DNA of 64,000 nucleotides, from contig NC_060214.1 of NCBI RefSeq assembly GCF_021130785.1, positions 107,048,001 to 107,112,000 of the forward strand, read 5' to 3'. Positions 35,560-49,478 of the stretch are shown piece after piece. How positions within the stretch are numbered: position 1 is the first letter of the stretch; each line of letters starts with the position of its first letter. The notes beneath the pieces were generated by a model. The model had not been told where the DNA came from. It worked only from the letters and a program-made list of their open reading frames with translations, and searched no databases. The position numbers and the translations under genes are program-made. Origin of the DNA: Homalodisca vitripennis (taxonomy: Eukaryota > Arthropoda > Insecta > Hemiptera > Cicadellidae).

Positions 35560-35960
35560 ACTGATGGTGTGTCAAAAAAGCTACTAAGTTCAAACTACAT
35601 TTGATGATACTGCAGCAAATTTGGTGTGGTTAGGGGCAGTGCTCTACCTTCAGTGATGAAGTGACCCAAGTCGCAACCGAAATTGGTGGCGTAACGCTAA
35701 CAAGTTCAAACCACAGTTTTTTTATACTACAGCACAGATAGTGTGGTTTAGATACAGTGATCCACCTACACTAATGAAGTGACCCAAGTTTCAACCGAAA
35801 TGGTGGCGTAAACGCTAACAAGTTCAAACCACAGTTGGTGATACTACAGCAATGGTAGTGTGGTTAGATACAGTACTCTAACAATACTGCTGAAGTGACC
35901 GAAGTTGTAACCCAAACTGTGGTATAACGCTAACAAGTATAATTCGCAGTTGTTGAACTT
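35560..35960. repeat. 115-bp satellite, about four copies
   Basis: This is the unit B counterpart of 7,690-8,345 with two monomers fewer, the equivalent of exactly one 230-bp dimer. Monomers end near 35,588, 35,705, 35,822 and 35,938. Confidence 0.88.
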
Positions 35961-37272
35961 GAGCAATTGTTTTGTGGCTAGAGACAATATTCTACTTTTT
36001 TCAACTCTTTTCAGTTTTAATATAGAATTTGTTTTTTGTTTAGTTGTTCACTATTAACCATTTAATTGCTAACTTACTGAAAATATATTTACTATATTCT
36101 ACTTTGCATTCTTAGACCTCGTGTAAAGTTTTACAAAATTAACGAGTGCTTCATGTTATTTTTATTTATTGTTCCAAACACAAAAGTGTTTTCAAATCAT
36201 GCTAACAAAATTAAAATGCCTTTCCCATCGCACATCTTTATTTAGAACGAATAAACCCTAACCTAGAGCCGTGAAATATGAACTATTGTTGGGGGTTTTC
36301 TGTCATGAGTTTTTTGTAAAATCTTTTTACCTAAGTTTTTATCTAAGTTCTCTTTAAATACAGCAAAATTACACTTCACGCATGAGGCTTTCTTCAAATA
36401 ATCGGGTAATAATATGAATAGAAAGTCAGTCGATGATTGAAGGATAAGTAAATATGGATGCAAGATTGCTAAATATAAACAAAATTTAAGTCGCAGGAAT
36501 GAAGTATGATTGAATTTATATTTAAGATAATTATGTTAGTGTGGAGGGTGCGTGAATGGTTTATGAATGAAGAACAGCTGAAGCTAAGTAAAAAATGAGT
36601 AGATTTGACTGAAGAGTCTCGTAACATTCCTTTCCTTTAATATAAAATTTTCATAAAAGTAGGAGTATTTCTAACATCCTCTTTTCATAAAAGAGAACAT
36701 CAATTTCTTGAATCTCTACTGTTCTAGCATAAAACACTCCACAAAATTTGAGTTCCTTTACCTGGATTACTTCATCTCGCCATTAGTTCCCGTTTTTTTT
36801 GTTTCAATATTTTCTAGGTTTAGTTTAATACTCAAAACATGAGATCACAAACATTTTCCGTGATTATATGACACAAAAATGGAAACACTAAGTTTCTAGA
36901 AGTGATGTATGACTTTCTCTTTAGGTGTTAAATGCTAAGACTTCTAAGTTAATGATGCACACAAAGTCTCAAAAATATAAGGTGTAACGAAATAGTCGTG
37001 TGTTTTCAAATTACAATGACAAATTTTAGTCTTGTGTTTGAATTCAAATTTGGTAGTCTCTATCATAATTTCGTAAATACGAGTTCTCTCCTTCGTAAAG
37101 TGTATAATGACGTCAGTTCCATTGTTGAGTAGTAACATTGTATTCAACGTAGACTATCTCTTACTGTACTTGACTTGGAATTCAGCCGACTTGGAAGTGA
37201 GGTCCTCATTTCTGCAAATAAAACATTTTTAGTTCTGGAACTTTAATATAAGGACGATTTAATGTGAATGTC

Positions 37273-37583
37273 GAGTTTAGCTCCAGTTCACCTTCCGCTC
37301 AGTCCAGCGTCTGTAATCTGACAATCAGTGCTGACTTCCTGGAATTTGGAGTTCACTTTTTAAGAGATACAAACGGACGACGAAGACGAAATCTTTGCAT
37401 GGTTTTGACTTCCAGATAAAGGGGCATTCTTATTGTCTCATCACGTGTAAAATTGAGTGCATTGCTATATTTTAAAACGATCTTAAAGCAAAGCGGAGTT
37501 CCCTTCACATGAAGTAGGTATGGGAGAAAGAGAAGGACAAATTTGCGACTGTCAGATTTCAAACGCTGCAGTGAGCGGAAGGT
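37273..37583. mobile_element. Foldback element, family 1 (unit B, first site)
   Basis: This is the duplicate of the 10,361 element, shortened by an internal loss of about 70 bases. Both terminal motifs are retained. Confidence 0.6.
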
Positions 37584-39230
37584 AAAATATAGCTATACTC
37601 AACATTCCCATGTACTTATCAGCGTTATGTGAGTAATTTATGATTAACAGAATGTGTATTGATACAGTTTCGCACCACACCCAACAAAGGTCTTACAGTT
37701 AAATGTGAGCTCAGGAACTACCTAGATATTGATAGACCTGTGATCAGAGAAATTTAAATTAACTATGTTTATAAAAGTTTTAATACTACGTGCATTACAA
37801 GTATTACTAAAATATTTCTTCTATATTCATAATACTACATATGTGTTTGGATTTAATTTATCTGTGTTCTGACTGTACCTGAATTCTATCCCATCCGTAT
37901 AACGAATCCCTACAATGACCTTCCTGATAGGAATGGAAAACCAGCCATTATTGTCACAGGCTGTTACGTGACTGGAATTATTTTCGTGGAGAATCTCTCT
38001 GATATTGTAATCCACAGTGGTTATATTGGCGCTTGTAAATGGTTTAATACTTGGTTCACGTTTTATTACGAAACTTAATCCGCATACCAAGTGTTCTTGT
38101 TATTAGTTGGTTTATCTGAAAATTTAAGAAGGGTGTTTACGAACTCAGTATTATTTATATTTGTTCTTAGTGTCTAAAAGACATAAAAAATAAAATGAAG
38201 ACTTGGTCATAAATGCTTAGTTTACTGATTGCCTGTATCCATTTTTTGGATTTTTTATTTAAGAATTCGGTAAAGATAATAAACTGAAATTTGGAAAATT
38301 ACTTGCAGTCTCAAATCCAGAGAAAATGAATATTATATTAAATGAATATTATTATATGAAGTTTCAATATGGCGGGTGGTTTAACATATTAAAGCTTAAT
38401 GCCATAAAATCAAATAAGATATTTATTAAAATAAACCGATACATTTGAACATTGAACGACCCAACAGAACGTGGCGCAAATTTTTGTGTTCAGGCAGACA
38501 GACGGGCTGTCCTTTTAATTTTTAACTCTAATATCAATTAAAGCTCTTCTTCCTTGAACTAGAGGACCTTTTGTGCCAAGTTTCAAGCTTCTATGGTCTT
38601 CCTATCAAGCTATTGCTGTTGCTAGTGTTTTAACTGAAGAGAGAATTCATCTGTTAATCCCTTCAATACACTGTATGTTTTAATTTATTTTAGTAAATAT
38701 TCACTGTTAGTAGAGGTAGATTACATAATATTCTCGATGTTAGTCAGTATATTAGTTAAATATTTATAGATCAAAAACTTTGGTATTTTACAGTTTTTTC
38801 AACAATTGGAAGGCTAATAACGTTGTACGCAATATCCATATAATACATTCACATAGATAAGTCTAATATTTAATATAAAATAATTTTCTGATTAAAATGT
38901 AAGTGTTAGAAGTTTCAATATCCTTACCATATCAGCTTTAATTATAATCAGCTCACTACATCTTTTAACTTAATCATGACCTTTTATTACTCATTAATGT
39001 GCATCTTATGTATTCGTGTAATAAAAGCTTATTTTAGAAATTTGCTGCAAAACTGCAATAAAATGTTTTTTGTTACAATATTGCTATGTGAATAATAACA
39101 TAAACTCGACACTAAAATCATGGAACTCAGAATAGTAGGTATTTTTATGTATTTGATGCCTAAAATGTACATTTTCGAAATAATTTTTGACACGAGTTAC
39201 CTTCAGAATACGCTTATAAAAAAGTAACTT

Positions 39231-39432
39231 TGGCATAACACTGGTCTGAATATGAGTTTGGCAACACTGGTCTGAATATGAGTTTGGCAACACTGGTCTG
39301 ATTATGAGTTTGGCATCACTGGTCTGAATATGAGTTTGGCAACACTGGTCCTGAATATGAGTTTGGCAACACTGGTCTGAATATGAGTTTGGCAACACTG
39401 GAGTTTGGCAACACTGGTCTGAATATGAGTAG
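39231..39432. repeat. 26-bp minisatellite, about eight copies
   Basis: This is the unit B counterpart of 12,579-12,669, expanded to seven or eight units of the same 26-base word with few variants. It produces a repetitive 104-codon minus-strand ORF (39,084-39,398) that is a by-product of the repeat. Confidence 0.9.
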
Positions 39433-41571
39433 TTTGGCTTATTTATACGTCAGAGCCTGCAATTAATAACTAAAAACTTTCGAATTTCGTCTCGATCAGT
39501 AATTAACGCAATACTAAAGTTTTTTTACTTAAAAACGTTGACGACTTTTCTGACGATCGTAAGCCTAAGCTGTCGTAACTGGTGAAATACCCGAACTTTT
39601 AATTAATTAACGTCATTGTTATGGAAAATACATCTGCGTCCTTGTCAGTCGCATAAATCGTGTATTTGTTGTATTTTGCTACTCGATATGAATTCACCAT
39701 CAATTAAAATACAACACATAAAACACGGAACGAAATGAAGATAAGTTGGTTGGATCTACTTAAACCGTGTCCTTTTACGTATATATCTGCGACAACTCTT
39801 GATACAACGGTCAAAGATACTTTTAAAATGATATGTGTCTTAGTCCATGGAAGAACCGTATTTATTTTGGAATAAAGGGGTTAAGGCTAAACATACCGAC
39901 AAATGGTACGCAATTTATTCACTTGATGACAGCACCTCTGAGATCATATTATACTTGTCTGTCTTTTTCTTACATCAGTTGCTTTTGGTCCAAGAAGAAC
40001 CCAATTTACTTGTATTTTGGTACCAAAATGTTAAAAAAACAGTCTGATCGTCTGTCTGTCTATTTATACGATAATCCTTGATTGAAAGGCCTTACAGACT
40101 TAATCGTAGCTTCCTCTTGGTGCAAAGAAGAAATCTATTGATGTTTGGGTCAAAGGGTTAAAGGGCACCCCGCACGTCTGTCTGCCCGCTTACGCTTAGG
40201 TCATAATTCTTGTGTTACTTTCTGTCGGGTTCTTCTATAATCCATCGTATTGGTTTATATATTTTAAACAAATTTGTCTAAGCTAACCCCAATATAATTT
40301 ATGTGCTCTAACCTCCGGTGGTTTATGACGCTTTAAATACCGAAAACGTAATTGAATCTATTATGAACTGTATGATATGTTTAGCATATATTGTGATATT
40401 AGCAGTAGTATTCGCCAGAAAATAATTTATAAATATAAAACACAAATATATAACTATCGTCGTTGTTTATAAGACGCTGCATTTTTAAAACTAGGAAGGC
40501 ATCTCGCAGTGAATTCGTTAATGAATGAAATTGCGTTGTTGTAATAATTCAGCTACTTGTGGCTTGATTACAGTAGTTAACACTGACTACGTGGAATTCT
40601 GACACAAACTACACGAGAGTAAATAATGCTGTAATAAAATACAAATACACTATCGTAAAGTAATTTCTCTCCTTGAAGGTTAGAACTTGTTTGTAGCCAG
40701 GTGATGGGAATGTGAATGTAAGTGTTCGCCTGTACGTGCCCTGATGATCAAGTGCTCTCTCAGGTGACATCTTGAATAGCTAAATGTTGATAAACTGTTC
40801 CAGCTGTCTGCAGAATGTAGCTGCCTAGTCAGTAGTGTGCTTCCGGCCGCATTTACATTCTACATGTTTTATGTTGTACAAAATGATTCCCTACATCATT
40901 ATACGAGATCTAGTGACTGGTTAGTTCTTTAGAACACTATTAGATTTGTATAAGTTGTTGGCTAGGCTAAAACGGGGAACATAATATAAACGTTTCATGT
41001 AGTAGATAAATGATAGACAACTGTTGTTCCTCTTTTTAATTTTACTAAATCTTCATCTGACGTCTTTTGTATCCAGAATCTCTTCAAACTGCTGTTGTTA
41101 AATCGTAGAAAATAACGATATTTTTGCTATCTCTGTGACATTTTGTGGCTTTACTATATATCAATTAAGGGCTGTTTTAGGATAGATGTCTTTAAAATAA
41201 ACCAGAGAAAACTTCAGCTCGCAATATATTAGAATGTGAACAACTACTCTATAATATTTTGTTTTAGCTAAAAGCACTCGGTTTATTTATTTCAAGTTTC
41301 AAATAATCTTTTATTCAATGACAATTCATGTGTTCTATAAGCACATTAGAACCAATTTATTCCTGAGGTAAGGAAATCTTGATATAAAGTGAAGTTTAAA
41401 TTTTTTTATATAAAATATTCGTAGAGATTCATACTCTGATTTTTCTAAATATTCAGTTGAATAGGCTTAACTGAGGATCAACTGAATATATCGCATAATT
41501 ACCTACCTCAATGTTGTTAACCTCCTATATATATATAGTTTATTCCGCATTTACTTATACCTAACTTTGTT

Positions 41572-43949
41572 CAAAGTCAAAGTAAAAATACTTTTATTCA
41601 ACAAATTTACAAATCTGACAATGTTTCCTACACCCAAGCACGCCAAAACGGCGCGCGAGGGTTAGGGCAATATGAATATACAAATACCACATCTATTTAA
41701 TCTTCGTGGCAGCTAGCTATTTTTATCGTATTTAGATTTTACTACTAGAAATTTAAATTTTACAAATATTGCCAAAACTTAACAACACAACCAACAGACA
41801 AATATCACCTTATATAACAATCATAAATAAACACACAATCATACACATTTCTACACACAACATCAGACACCAACAACGTGCTATAGAAAATTTTTTGCTT
41901 ATAAAGTTAAAATAGTACTAAATAACATGGAAATAAAATGTAGCAATACAATACAACCAAAAACAGACTACTAAATGGTAACATTAAACAATTTTTGGCC
42001 CATAACCGAGCCAACATCCATCCTGTTCTAGACCATGCACTAGGAGTATGCTCCACACTCTCTTAAAATAAGTTTTATAAAACACAATCTGTAGACTTTA
42101 TATTAAATAACAAGGATATATTCTATAATGTGTTAACAGGGACATAAGCTAAAGTAATAAAATCAGTTAGACTATATTAATAAATAACAAGGAAATATAA
42201 TATCACGATATAATAAGACATAAACTATAAAGTTATAACAGATAGACTATAGATAGACTACTATAAAAGCGATATAACATAACAGACAATAAACTATATA
42301 AAATGATAACTGATGAAACAGACAATACAATAGCTGATGAACAGTTAGCAGAGAAAACTTACAGTACAACAGATTGTGTCTGCCAGTGAGTTATATATTG
42401 GATTATTTTCAATTTGAATTTAGGTTTACCTACAAATACTATTTTCATTGCCAAAATGTTTCTACAACTGCATTATACAGTTTTGGACCTAAGTAACAGA
42501 ACTGGTGTTTACTAGTTTCTTTGTTCCATCTTTTAACTTGTAGCGTAATATACTGTGCAGCTCTAGTTGATCTTTGATATTGTCTTAAGGGATTTAGTTT
42601 CAGATTCATTAAATATTTAACTCATTCTTTCCCGACGGCAGATTCCTAAAATTATCCTTAAGACTTGTCTTTGACACATTATTACAGGATGCAATACAGT
42701 AGGGTAAGCCCCACCATAATGAATTATTGCATATCGCAACATACTCTCGAACCATGACAGATACAATTGTCTCAAACTTTGGCTATACAAGCAGTTTTTT
42801 CATGTGGTATAGTGAGTAATTTATTCTTCTTAATTTTTTGACAACATAATCAACATGTTGGTCCCATTTCAAGTGCTGATCTATATACAAACCAATATAT
42901 TTAACCGAAGATACAAAATTTCAATACTAGAACAAGTGCATTCATAATTGCATCTATGTCTATGACAGTAAAATTCAAACTCCTGCTCCAATTTATCTTT
43001 CTGCTGACTACACAAAAACATTAAACATTTTGATTTCTTTGCGTTTATTAGTAATTTATTATTAATAAGCCATGTCGAAATCCTCTCCAGGTCGCTACGA
43101 ACTCTAAGCTTGAGAGCTTCTCTATTATAGGCAGAACAGACTAGTGCCGTATCGTCGGCATACGCGAATATGTTAGCATTTAACTGTAAGCTTAATAGAT
43201 CATTAATGTAAAATCAAAAAATAGCATTGGCCCAAGGACACACCACCCTGTGCTGTGCCATACTTCAGCTCAACCATCTCACTATGTACATTGTTGATTT
43301 TAACAATTTGATTTTCTTCCTCTACAAAACGATTCCAACCAAGATAGAGCCCTGCCACCTATTCCGTATTTTTTTAAATTTAATGACAAGTAGGGTCTAT
43401 ATCAAGGACATCAAACGCTTTTTGAAAAATCAAGATAGATAGCCAATGTGTATTTATGATCATCCAAGCTGCCAACAATCGTGCTAATGTGATCATTCAA
43501 CGCTATGTCTGTACTTCTCCCGGGCAAAAAGCCAAACTGGCTAGTGGAAAAAAATGTATCTAGTAGTAAAATAACGCATTAACTTTTTCTTTTAAAATGT
43601 GCTCAAAAACCTTAGCTACTGTACTGATCAACGAGATCGGGCCTGTATGAGGATAAATCTTTGATATCCCCGGTTTTGAAAACTGGGATAACAGTTGCTA
43701 ATTTTGAAGCTTTTTGGTACTGTCCCATCATTTAGTTTGTTTTAATTGAAAAAAGCACCGGTGCAAGCACATCTACATTTTCTTTTAATAACATTAACAC
43801 TGATACCATCAAAACCCAGAACTATGCTTATTTTTTCATTTTTTTAATTGTAATTACACCAGCTATGTTAATATCGAGACCGTGTAAGAAAACTTCATTT
43901 TCAGTGATGTCCTCATAAAACAAGTCCTCTCCAAAAGCTCCTCATACCT
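41572..43949 (-). mobile_element. 5'-truncated non-LTR retrotransposon, unit B only
   Basis: The insertion interrupts sequence that is continuous in unit A at about 14,882. Read on the minus strand, its 5' end starts inside the reverse transcriptase, continues through a long 3' region, and ends in AATAAA followed by a tail with repeated ACTTTG. The element lacks its N-terminal part, endonuclease and any first ORF, as is usual for abortive target-primed insertion. A clear target duplication is not visible (at most two or three bases). It inserted in unit B after the duplication, or was lost cleanly from A, which is unlikely for this class. The protein looks most like the jockey/CR1 group, but a family name is not certain. 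Confidence 0.9.
42680..43790 (-). pseudogene. Broken reverse transcriptase of the non-LTR element
   Basis: Minus-strand translation in shifting frames gives the ordered RT landmarks: a segment with SYRP, a segment ending FGFLPGRST, the metal-binding motif LDFSKAFD (near 43,408-43,437, split by a one-base frameshift), a QGGV-LGP-LF segment, and the catalytic FAYADDTAL (YADD at 43,151-43,162). These are followed by a thumb-like part with YIGLYIDQHLKWDQHV. Several frameshifts and stops interrupt it, so no active enzyme is made. The N-terminal palm region and endonuclease are missing through 5' truncation. An intact copy would reverse transcribe its own RNA in the nucleus. The plus-strand ORF at 43,227-43,442 is a shadow of this region. 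Confidence 0.88.
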
Positions 43950-45220
43950 TAAAGCATTATTGTAATGACAAAATAATACATACAGTATTCACTTATTGCT
44001 TCTGAAATATAGAGACTTTTCTTGGGGTAAATTATAGTGTCAACCGATTTCTGAAGCTCAAAGTCTCTTGTTGTTAACGTTTACGATCCAAGTGTTTCAA
44101 CTGTATTTTGAGATAAGTTTTTCAGAATTCCCTCGTATTATAATGTATGTAGGAATAAGGCTGTTTCACATATGTTTTCATGTAATATAAAATGTTCACG
44201 TTCGAGATGTAGGCTATAAATATCTCTGTGTACGATAAAACTTACGCAGTCTGAATAGGAAAGCACCCATACTTCATTCAGTTCTTATATCACATTAGTC
44301 CGGAAATTAGAGTCGATTTGCAGTGGATCAAACCGCAACTTTTTTCGCAAAATCGATAAAGGAATTTCCCCCTGGAATAGAAATCGATCACACGCACTTT
44401 TTTGGACTAGTAAAGGAGGGTGACTTAACAGTTAATAAAATTACACAATAGGTTTTTTACCGTGCATTGTTACATGTCAAATTTTTTTGTTATTTTTACA
44501 CTTTGATTATATAGTAGTTATTATTTCAACGCAAGGCATTGATGTAAAGAGACAAAAATTATGGCTTTCAAGTGATTGTCAGTTTTCTTATATCATCACC
44601 TATAAAAATACTTTCGCTACCCGCCCATGTCGATGCCCACCGAACCTTTTGCTTTCTTAGGGAAACTTATATTATCGAATTCATGAAAAACTAATTTATC
44701 CAATGTAAATTATATTTCACTTCAAGGCTATTAAGACAAATGGGTTCTTATACAAGTGCGAGAGCTGACTATTTTCTTACACAAATACGACGGCTGAATA
44801 TTTTCTTTCGTTCCCTATTCATTTGCATTACTTTTTTCTATGACTAATATTAATTATAGTTATTTAACAGTACTCTAGACCGTCTACAACATACTGAAGA
44901 AATTGCTTGCCAAGGGATTGTGCGCTCTACTAGGCATGTTGGTACATGCACACTGTTTTTGAGATTAATCTCCATAGCGCCAATGTTAAATATTGCTTGG
45001 AGACTCACTGATGCATATCAACTGGAAATTTCCATACCGATTGTGTTAGCTGACATTGTTATGCGATGGATTCATCAGCTGTATATTCCCATGGAAACAC
45101 AACAGTGTGTTCTTGTTTATGAAGGGGATTGTTGAATTTGTTGGGATTTCCTGTAGTGTTTTGACAATCGGGTATATTTCTTAAAATATTCTGTCATTGT
45201 AAAATTGATGGTTGTTATAT

Positions 45221-45462
45221 TTTTTTTTTTTAAGGAGAGCCCGATTTCATTTTTTTTAGTCTTATTCTGCCCGTCCTAATGGGCATTGGCCTGTGCATAA
45301 ATCTTATGCAAGAGAATAAATAGGAGAATCGGCTTAGTAGATGGTCGGTGATATTGATAAAAAGTACTACAGTCCCAGACAAATTAATTGTTATAATTTT
45401 AATCTGCGAAATCTGTAACTCAGACCCAAATTCAGACGTCTCGCACAGGTCATCGACTTGCA
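45221..45462 (-). mobile_element. tRNA-derived SINE, copy 1 (unit B)
   Basis: This is the duplicate of 16,131-16,362, with the same body, 3' end and A-rich tail. Confidence 0.55.
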
Positions 45463-47284
45463 TATCTTTTCAAGACCAACTTGTGTGTATTTTATAGGGA
45501 TACCTAACAATTATTAATTTTTTGGTATTGCGATACTTTTAAAAATGTGTAGAATTTTTTTCTGTTGGCTTTCTTTCTTTGTTTGACTGGCCTTTTTGTT
45601 TATTACTTTTTAAAATTTTATATAAAATGTTTGCGTTTTTTTTATAGAAATGGATTGTCCGAATTCTTATTTAGAAACGTTTTTCCTTGTGATGAAACAA
45701 AGATAAAATGTTTACTGCTACGCTACAAGTTTGCGACTTACACTGGAAAAAAAGTAGTAAGAGCATATGTATTAAAACAGTCTTATTTTATTGGCAGATA
45801 TATATTTTCGACACCTCCGAGAAAAATTAACAATGTGACAGGCCAAAATATTAAATAACACAAACCCTATTTTCATGTTTCCCACCCCACCCCTGTTTAT
45901 GTTATATTCCCTGAAGTGAATCCCTGTTTATTTGTATATTAATAAATTTCAAAAATCGCAGTATAATAAATCTACACAGAGCATTATCACTAATTTGAAT
46001 AATTTTGGGGTAACCAGCAAATAAAATTTTCTTCTTAATTGGTGTATTTATACGTTTATACATTAAAATAATCATAGTATATTAAATATAAACAGAGAAT
46101 CAACCTTAATTTCACTGATTCCCTATATCGTAAAGACTTTCATTTGTTTGTGGATGATTTTTTTTATGAATGGGTGAATAAGTACATTGTAGAAAGTGGT
46201 TATAATGAACGTTTACCTAACAAGTTTTAATGATTCTTTTGCACTTAGAAAAAATACTCTTGAAGATGGAGCCTTGTCACGCAATAATACTTATTGTACT
46301 ATATCGACTTTTATATATTAATCTGCATAGAATATTTTTCTAACGCTGTTATAATTTTAAATCTAATATATAATATTAAAAATTAAGGTCTAATGGTTTT
46401 TAAACTTTCTATCAAAATTTAATTGAGGTAATATTAAGGAGGCAGTGAGTAATGCATAGTGAAATATCATTTTCTCCTTATTAGCTGTCAGGTTATAAAT
46501 ACTCTATAATTCTCTCATTCCACGATTCCATGTTGTGGTCATTAATCAGGCGAAAGAAACATTAGACGATTAATGAACTCATTCCTGCACTGAAAGCTCT
46601 CATTAGTGGTAATGTGAAAGGACGATTTAACGTTAAGGTTGGATAAAGAAACTACGTAATCACAATTAATGAACGTATAACCACACTAAATATCATCAGC
46701 AATATTAAGGTTCATGAAAAGGACAATTAGGACCGTAAAGTAATCACAATTAATGGACTCATTACCGCACTGGTCATTACGAAGCTGATGAGAAAGGACT
46801 GCATGCAACATGGGATTAGGTAAAGAAGCGTTAGGTAATCACGGTAATGAACTTATTATCACACTGAATGCATTACTAAGTACAAGTATTAGGTAAAGTA
46901 ACAGAACAGGTTTTGGTGGATGGTTAATTTTAAAATTTTATTTCAGTTATGTAGGTCTGACGATGTGTTCATTGAGCACGAAAAACCTCAAAAAAAAAAA
47001 ATTTGTCATTTATTGGAGTGTTTGATCATATATTAAGCATGTAGTTTCCAATAAGAAGAAGCTGGTAAAATCTAAAATCTCTACGGTTAATGCTATTGAA
47101 GTACTCAAAGAAGCACTGGAGGTATTAAATAAGACAAATAAAATTGTAAACATCCCACATGGGCTTGACCTGCAGACATGGTCGTGTGTTAACAAAAAGT
47201 GAAGGTGGCGAATATGAGAAAGGCATTTATTTTGAATAATCGATTTTATTTATTTATAATGTTGACTTAAATATGTTTCTGTAG

Positions 47285-47432
47285 TAAATGCTGGAGGTTG
47301 TGTTGGAGATCTACATACTAGACAGAGATATCATTTTAACGGAAGGGAAAAAGAAATATTAGCAAATTTAATAAGTAATTTTGTACTTAAAATAACAAGG
47401 TCTATCATACTGTCTGGGCCTAATCAAAAGAG
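47285..47432 (+). CDS. Candidate internal exon (unit B)
   Basis: This is the copy of 18,157-18,304 with the same 3' splice-like tract, the same 5' splice site AGAG|GTGAGC and the same open frame. One synonymous difference separates the two. If both are real, a transcript could include either or both copies; including both would shift the frame, because 148 is not divisible by three. Confidence 0.25.
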
Positions 47433-47660
47433 GTGAGCCTGGACTCATCCTCAGATCTTGAGAGCAGTTCACTGGATTTACTATTTAAGGGATGTTTCCC
47501 CGGAGTTATATAGGTGTAAATTATTTACTGGGAACATGTAAAACATTTTAAACGGGGATGATTTTAGCCTGTTTGATTTGAGTTGTGAGACAGAATGTAA
47601 CACTGATATTAAGTGTGACTTGGATTAAATTAAAACAAATGTCATCAATCCCAAATTAAG

Positions 47661-47880
47661 CGTACTGTCTAAGAGAGACCGATCCCTTTTTAGCCGTATA
47701 CTCTACGTCCTCATAGGTAACTGGCCTATGCGAGGATCTTATCCAACAAAATAAAGAGTCGGTACTGTACAAGGTTGAAAGTACTGATAATAAAGTACAA
47801 CGGTCGTAGACAGGATTTAACCTGCCCGGTCTCGAACTCATACCCTATGTCCGACGCCTTTGACTGTTCGGCCATCCAGT
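47661..47880 (-). mobile_element. tRNA-derived SINE, copy 2 (unit B)
   Basis: This is the duplicate of 18,533-18,752. Its box A (TGGCCGAACAGTC, complement of 47,862-47,874) is closer to the tRNA consensus than the unit A copy. Box B lies at 47,828-47,838. Confidence 0.65.
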
Positions 47881-49188
47881 GTCGCAATGCTTGATAATTC
47901 TTAGCCTTTGCAAACCACAAGTTATCATCCTACGATTTATGACCTTGAAATTAAATAAAAAACCAATGTGTCACCGAAACCCTTTACAGATATTACTCAA
48001 CTATGAAAAAACTGCACCAGTACTATTGAGAAATGAGGCAACAATTGGAAATTATAAAGAAAAGAACTATGCATGTATGAAGTTCAGAATTTTGTTTCTG
48101 TGTACAGCATTTAGGTTACCAATTTCGGTTGAAATCTATTCAAACGCAGTGTTTACATCTTATTCAAAAATAAGTGTTCAGGGGAACCTCCCATTAGGGA
48201 CGTTGAAATTTAATATACTTGCTGAAAGATCATACCTGTATGCATATTTTTTGCAGAAAGTTACAAATCTACCTAAAAGGAAATAAAATGTCCTTTATTT
48301 ACAAAGAAAGAATTAGGGCAGCATACGAAAGTCATCACAAGGTGAAATTAGAAAATAAAATATATTAAAAGGAATTAATTACAATATGAAATAAATATGT
48401 AACTAAAAAAGAGGTATTGTATTAAAAAAAATAATCATCCATAATTCTAGCGTATAACTTATAATACGTCAAAAACTAAAACCTAATATTTGTATATTGT
48501 AAATTCAATAGAACTAAACTAATTCCCTTTAATCAACAAAACGTATTGCAAATCCAATAGGTTTCTATGTTGACTGGTAATAAACAACGTATGAGATCCG
48601 TGTGGAAAATCGAGGGTTTTTTAAAATTAAAAACATCGTGCATCAGTGATCAGTCATTTCCATGATTAAACTTCATTAACCGGAACAGTGACTGTAATGA
48701 ACCGTGGATACCAATTTATATTTACATTTGTTGATAGACAAAATGTGTTTAGTGTTTTACGATTGATTATATTGTTACTAAATCAAATAAAATTAGTGCT
48801 TTTCTTTAAATGGTGTAAGTCCTTCATCGATATGGACTTTAGTTGTCCCCCAGGTCTTCCCTTCAACGCTTTCTTTGTTAAGGACACAGTGGGAGTCCTT
48901 TTTTAATTTTTAATGAACATTTATTATTAAATTTACTTCATAATACCATTTCTGAAGACAGAAAAAATATAAACATATTTTATTGTTGTACGAGGAGTGA
49001 TAGGTTTTTCAAACAGAATTTATAATAAAACCCAAAATTCTTTTGAACATAAGGTTAGAAATTCGTTATAGTATGTACATAAAAAATAACTGGATATAAC
49101 TTTTTATTTATTTTAAGTTTTAAAACCTTTATAAATTTGTTAAAAACACATAATTTCCTTGCATTTTATTTATTTAATTAATTTAATT

Positions 49189-49478
49189 ATCTGAGGCAGT
49201 CTTAGACTTACCTCTTTGAATCTGGAGTCATGTTCGTCTGAAGAGATCCAAAGAAATTCGACGACGAAGAAGTTCAAAACTAAACATTTACATCGTTTCC
49301 ACATCAGAGACACCTATAAATAGGTAAAGTGGTAGGATAATTGTCTCATTGGCGTGCACTACTACGTGATAGAGACGATCCCTAAGCACGTTGGGGCAAC
49401 TGCAATAGAAGGTGAACTGGAACCAAAATCAAAATTCGCCTGAATCGGCCTTTCCTACCATAGCTACGTTATGTGTAG
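49189..49478. mobile_element. Foldback element, family 1, left arm lost (unit B)
   Basis: The right arm is intact and ends GCTACGTTATGTGTAG, but the left arm and about 430 bases of flank are absent. In return it keeps about 90 bases of central sequence that the unit A copy lacks. The ancestor was therefore longer than either copy. Confidence 0.65.

Noticed and set aside
39084..39398. 104-codon minus-strand ORF with repeated CCQTHIQ-like peptide
   Set aside because: It is a by-product of the 26-bp minisatellite; the copy number and frame are not shared with unit A.
43227..43442. 71-codon plus-strand ORF in the retrotransposon
   Set aside because: It is a shadow of the antisense reverse transcriptase (motif A to C region).
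45565..45858. 97-codon plus-strand ORF in unit B
   Set aside because: The unit A counterpart (about 16,470-16,740) is shifted and rearranged in the second half. The first half is low-complexity and T-rich.
47879..48286. 135-codon plus-strand ORF, the longest in the window
   Set aside because: The same stretch in unit A has a stop and a one-base insertion although overall identity is very high, so the frame is not maintained. No domain was recognised.
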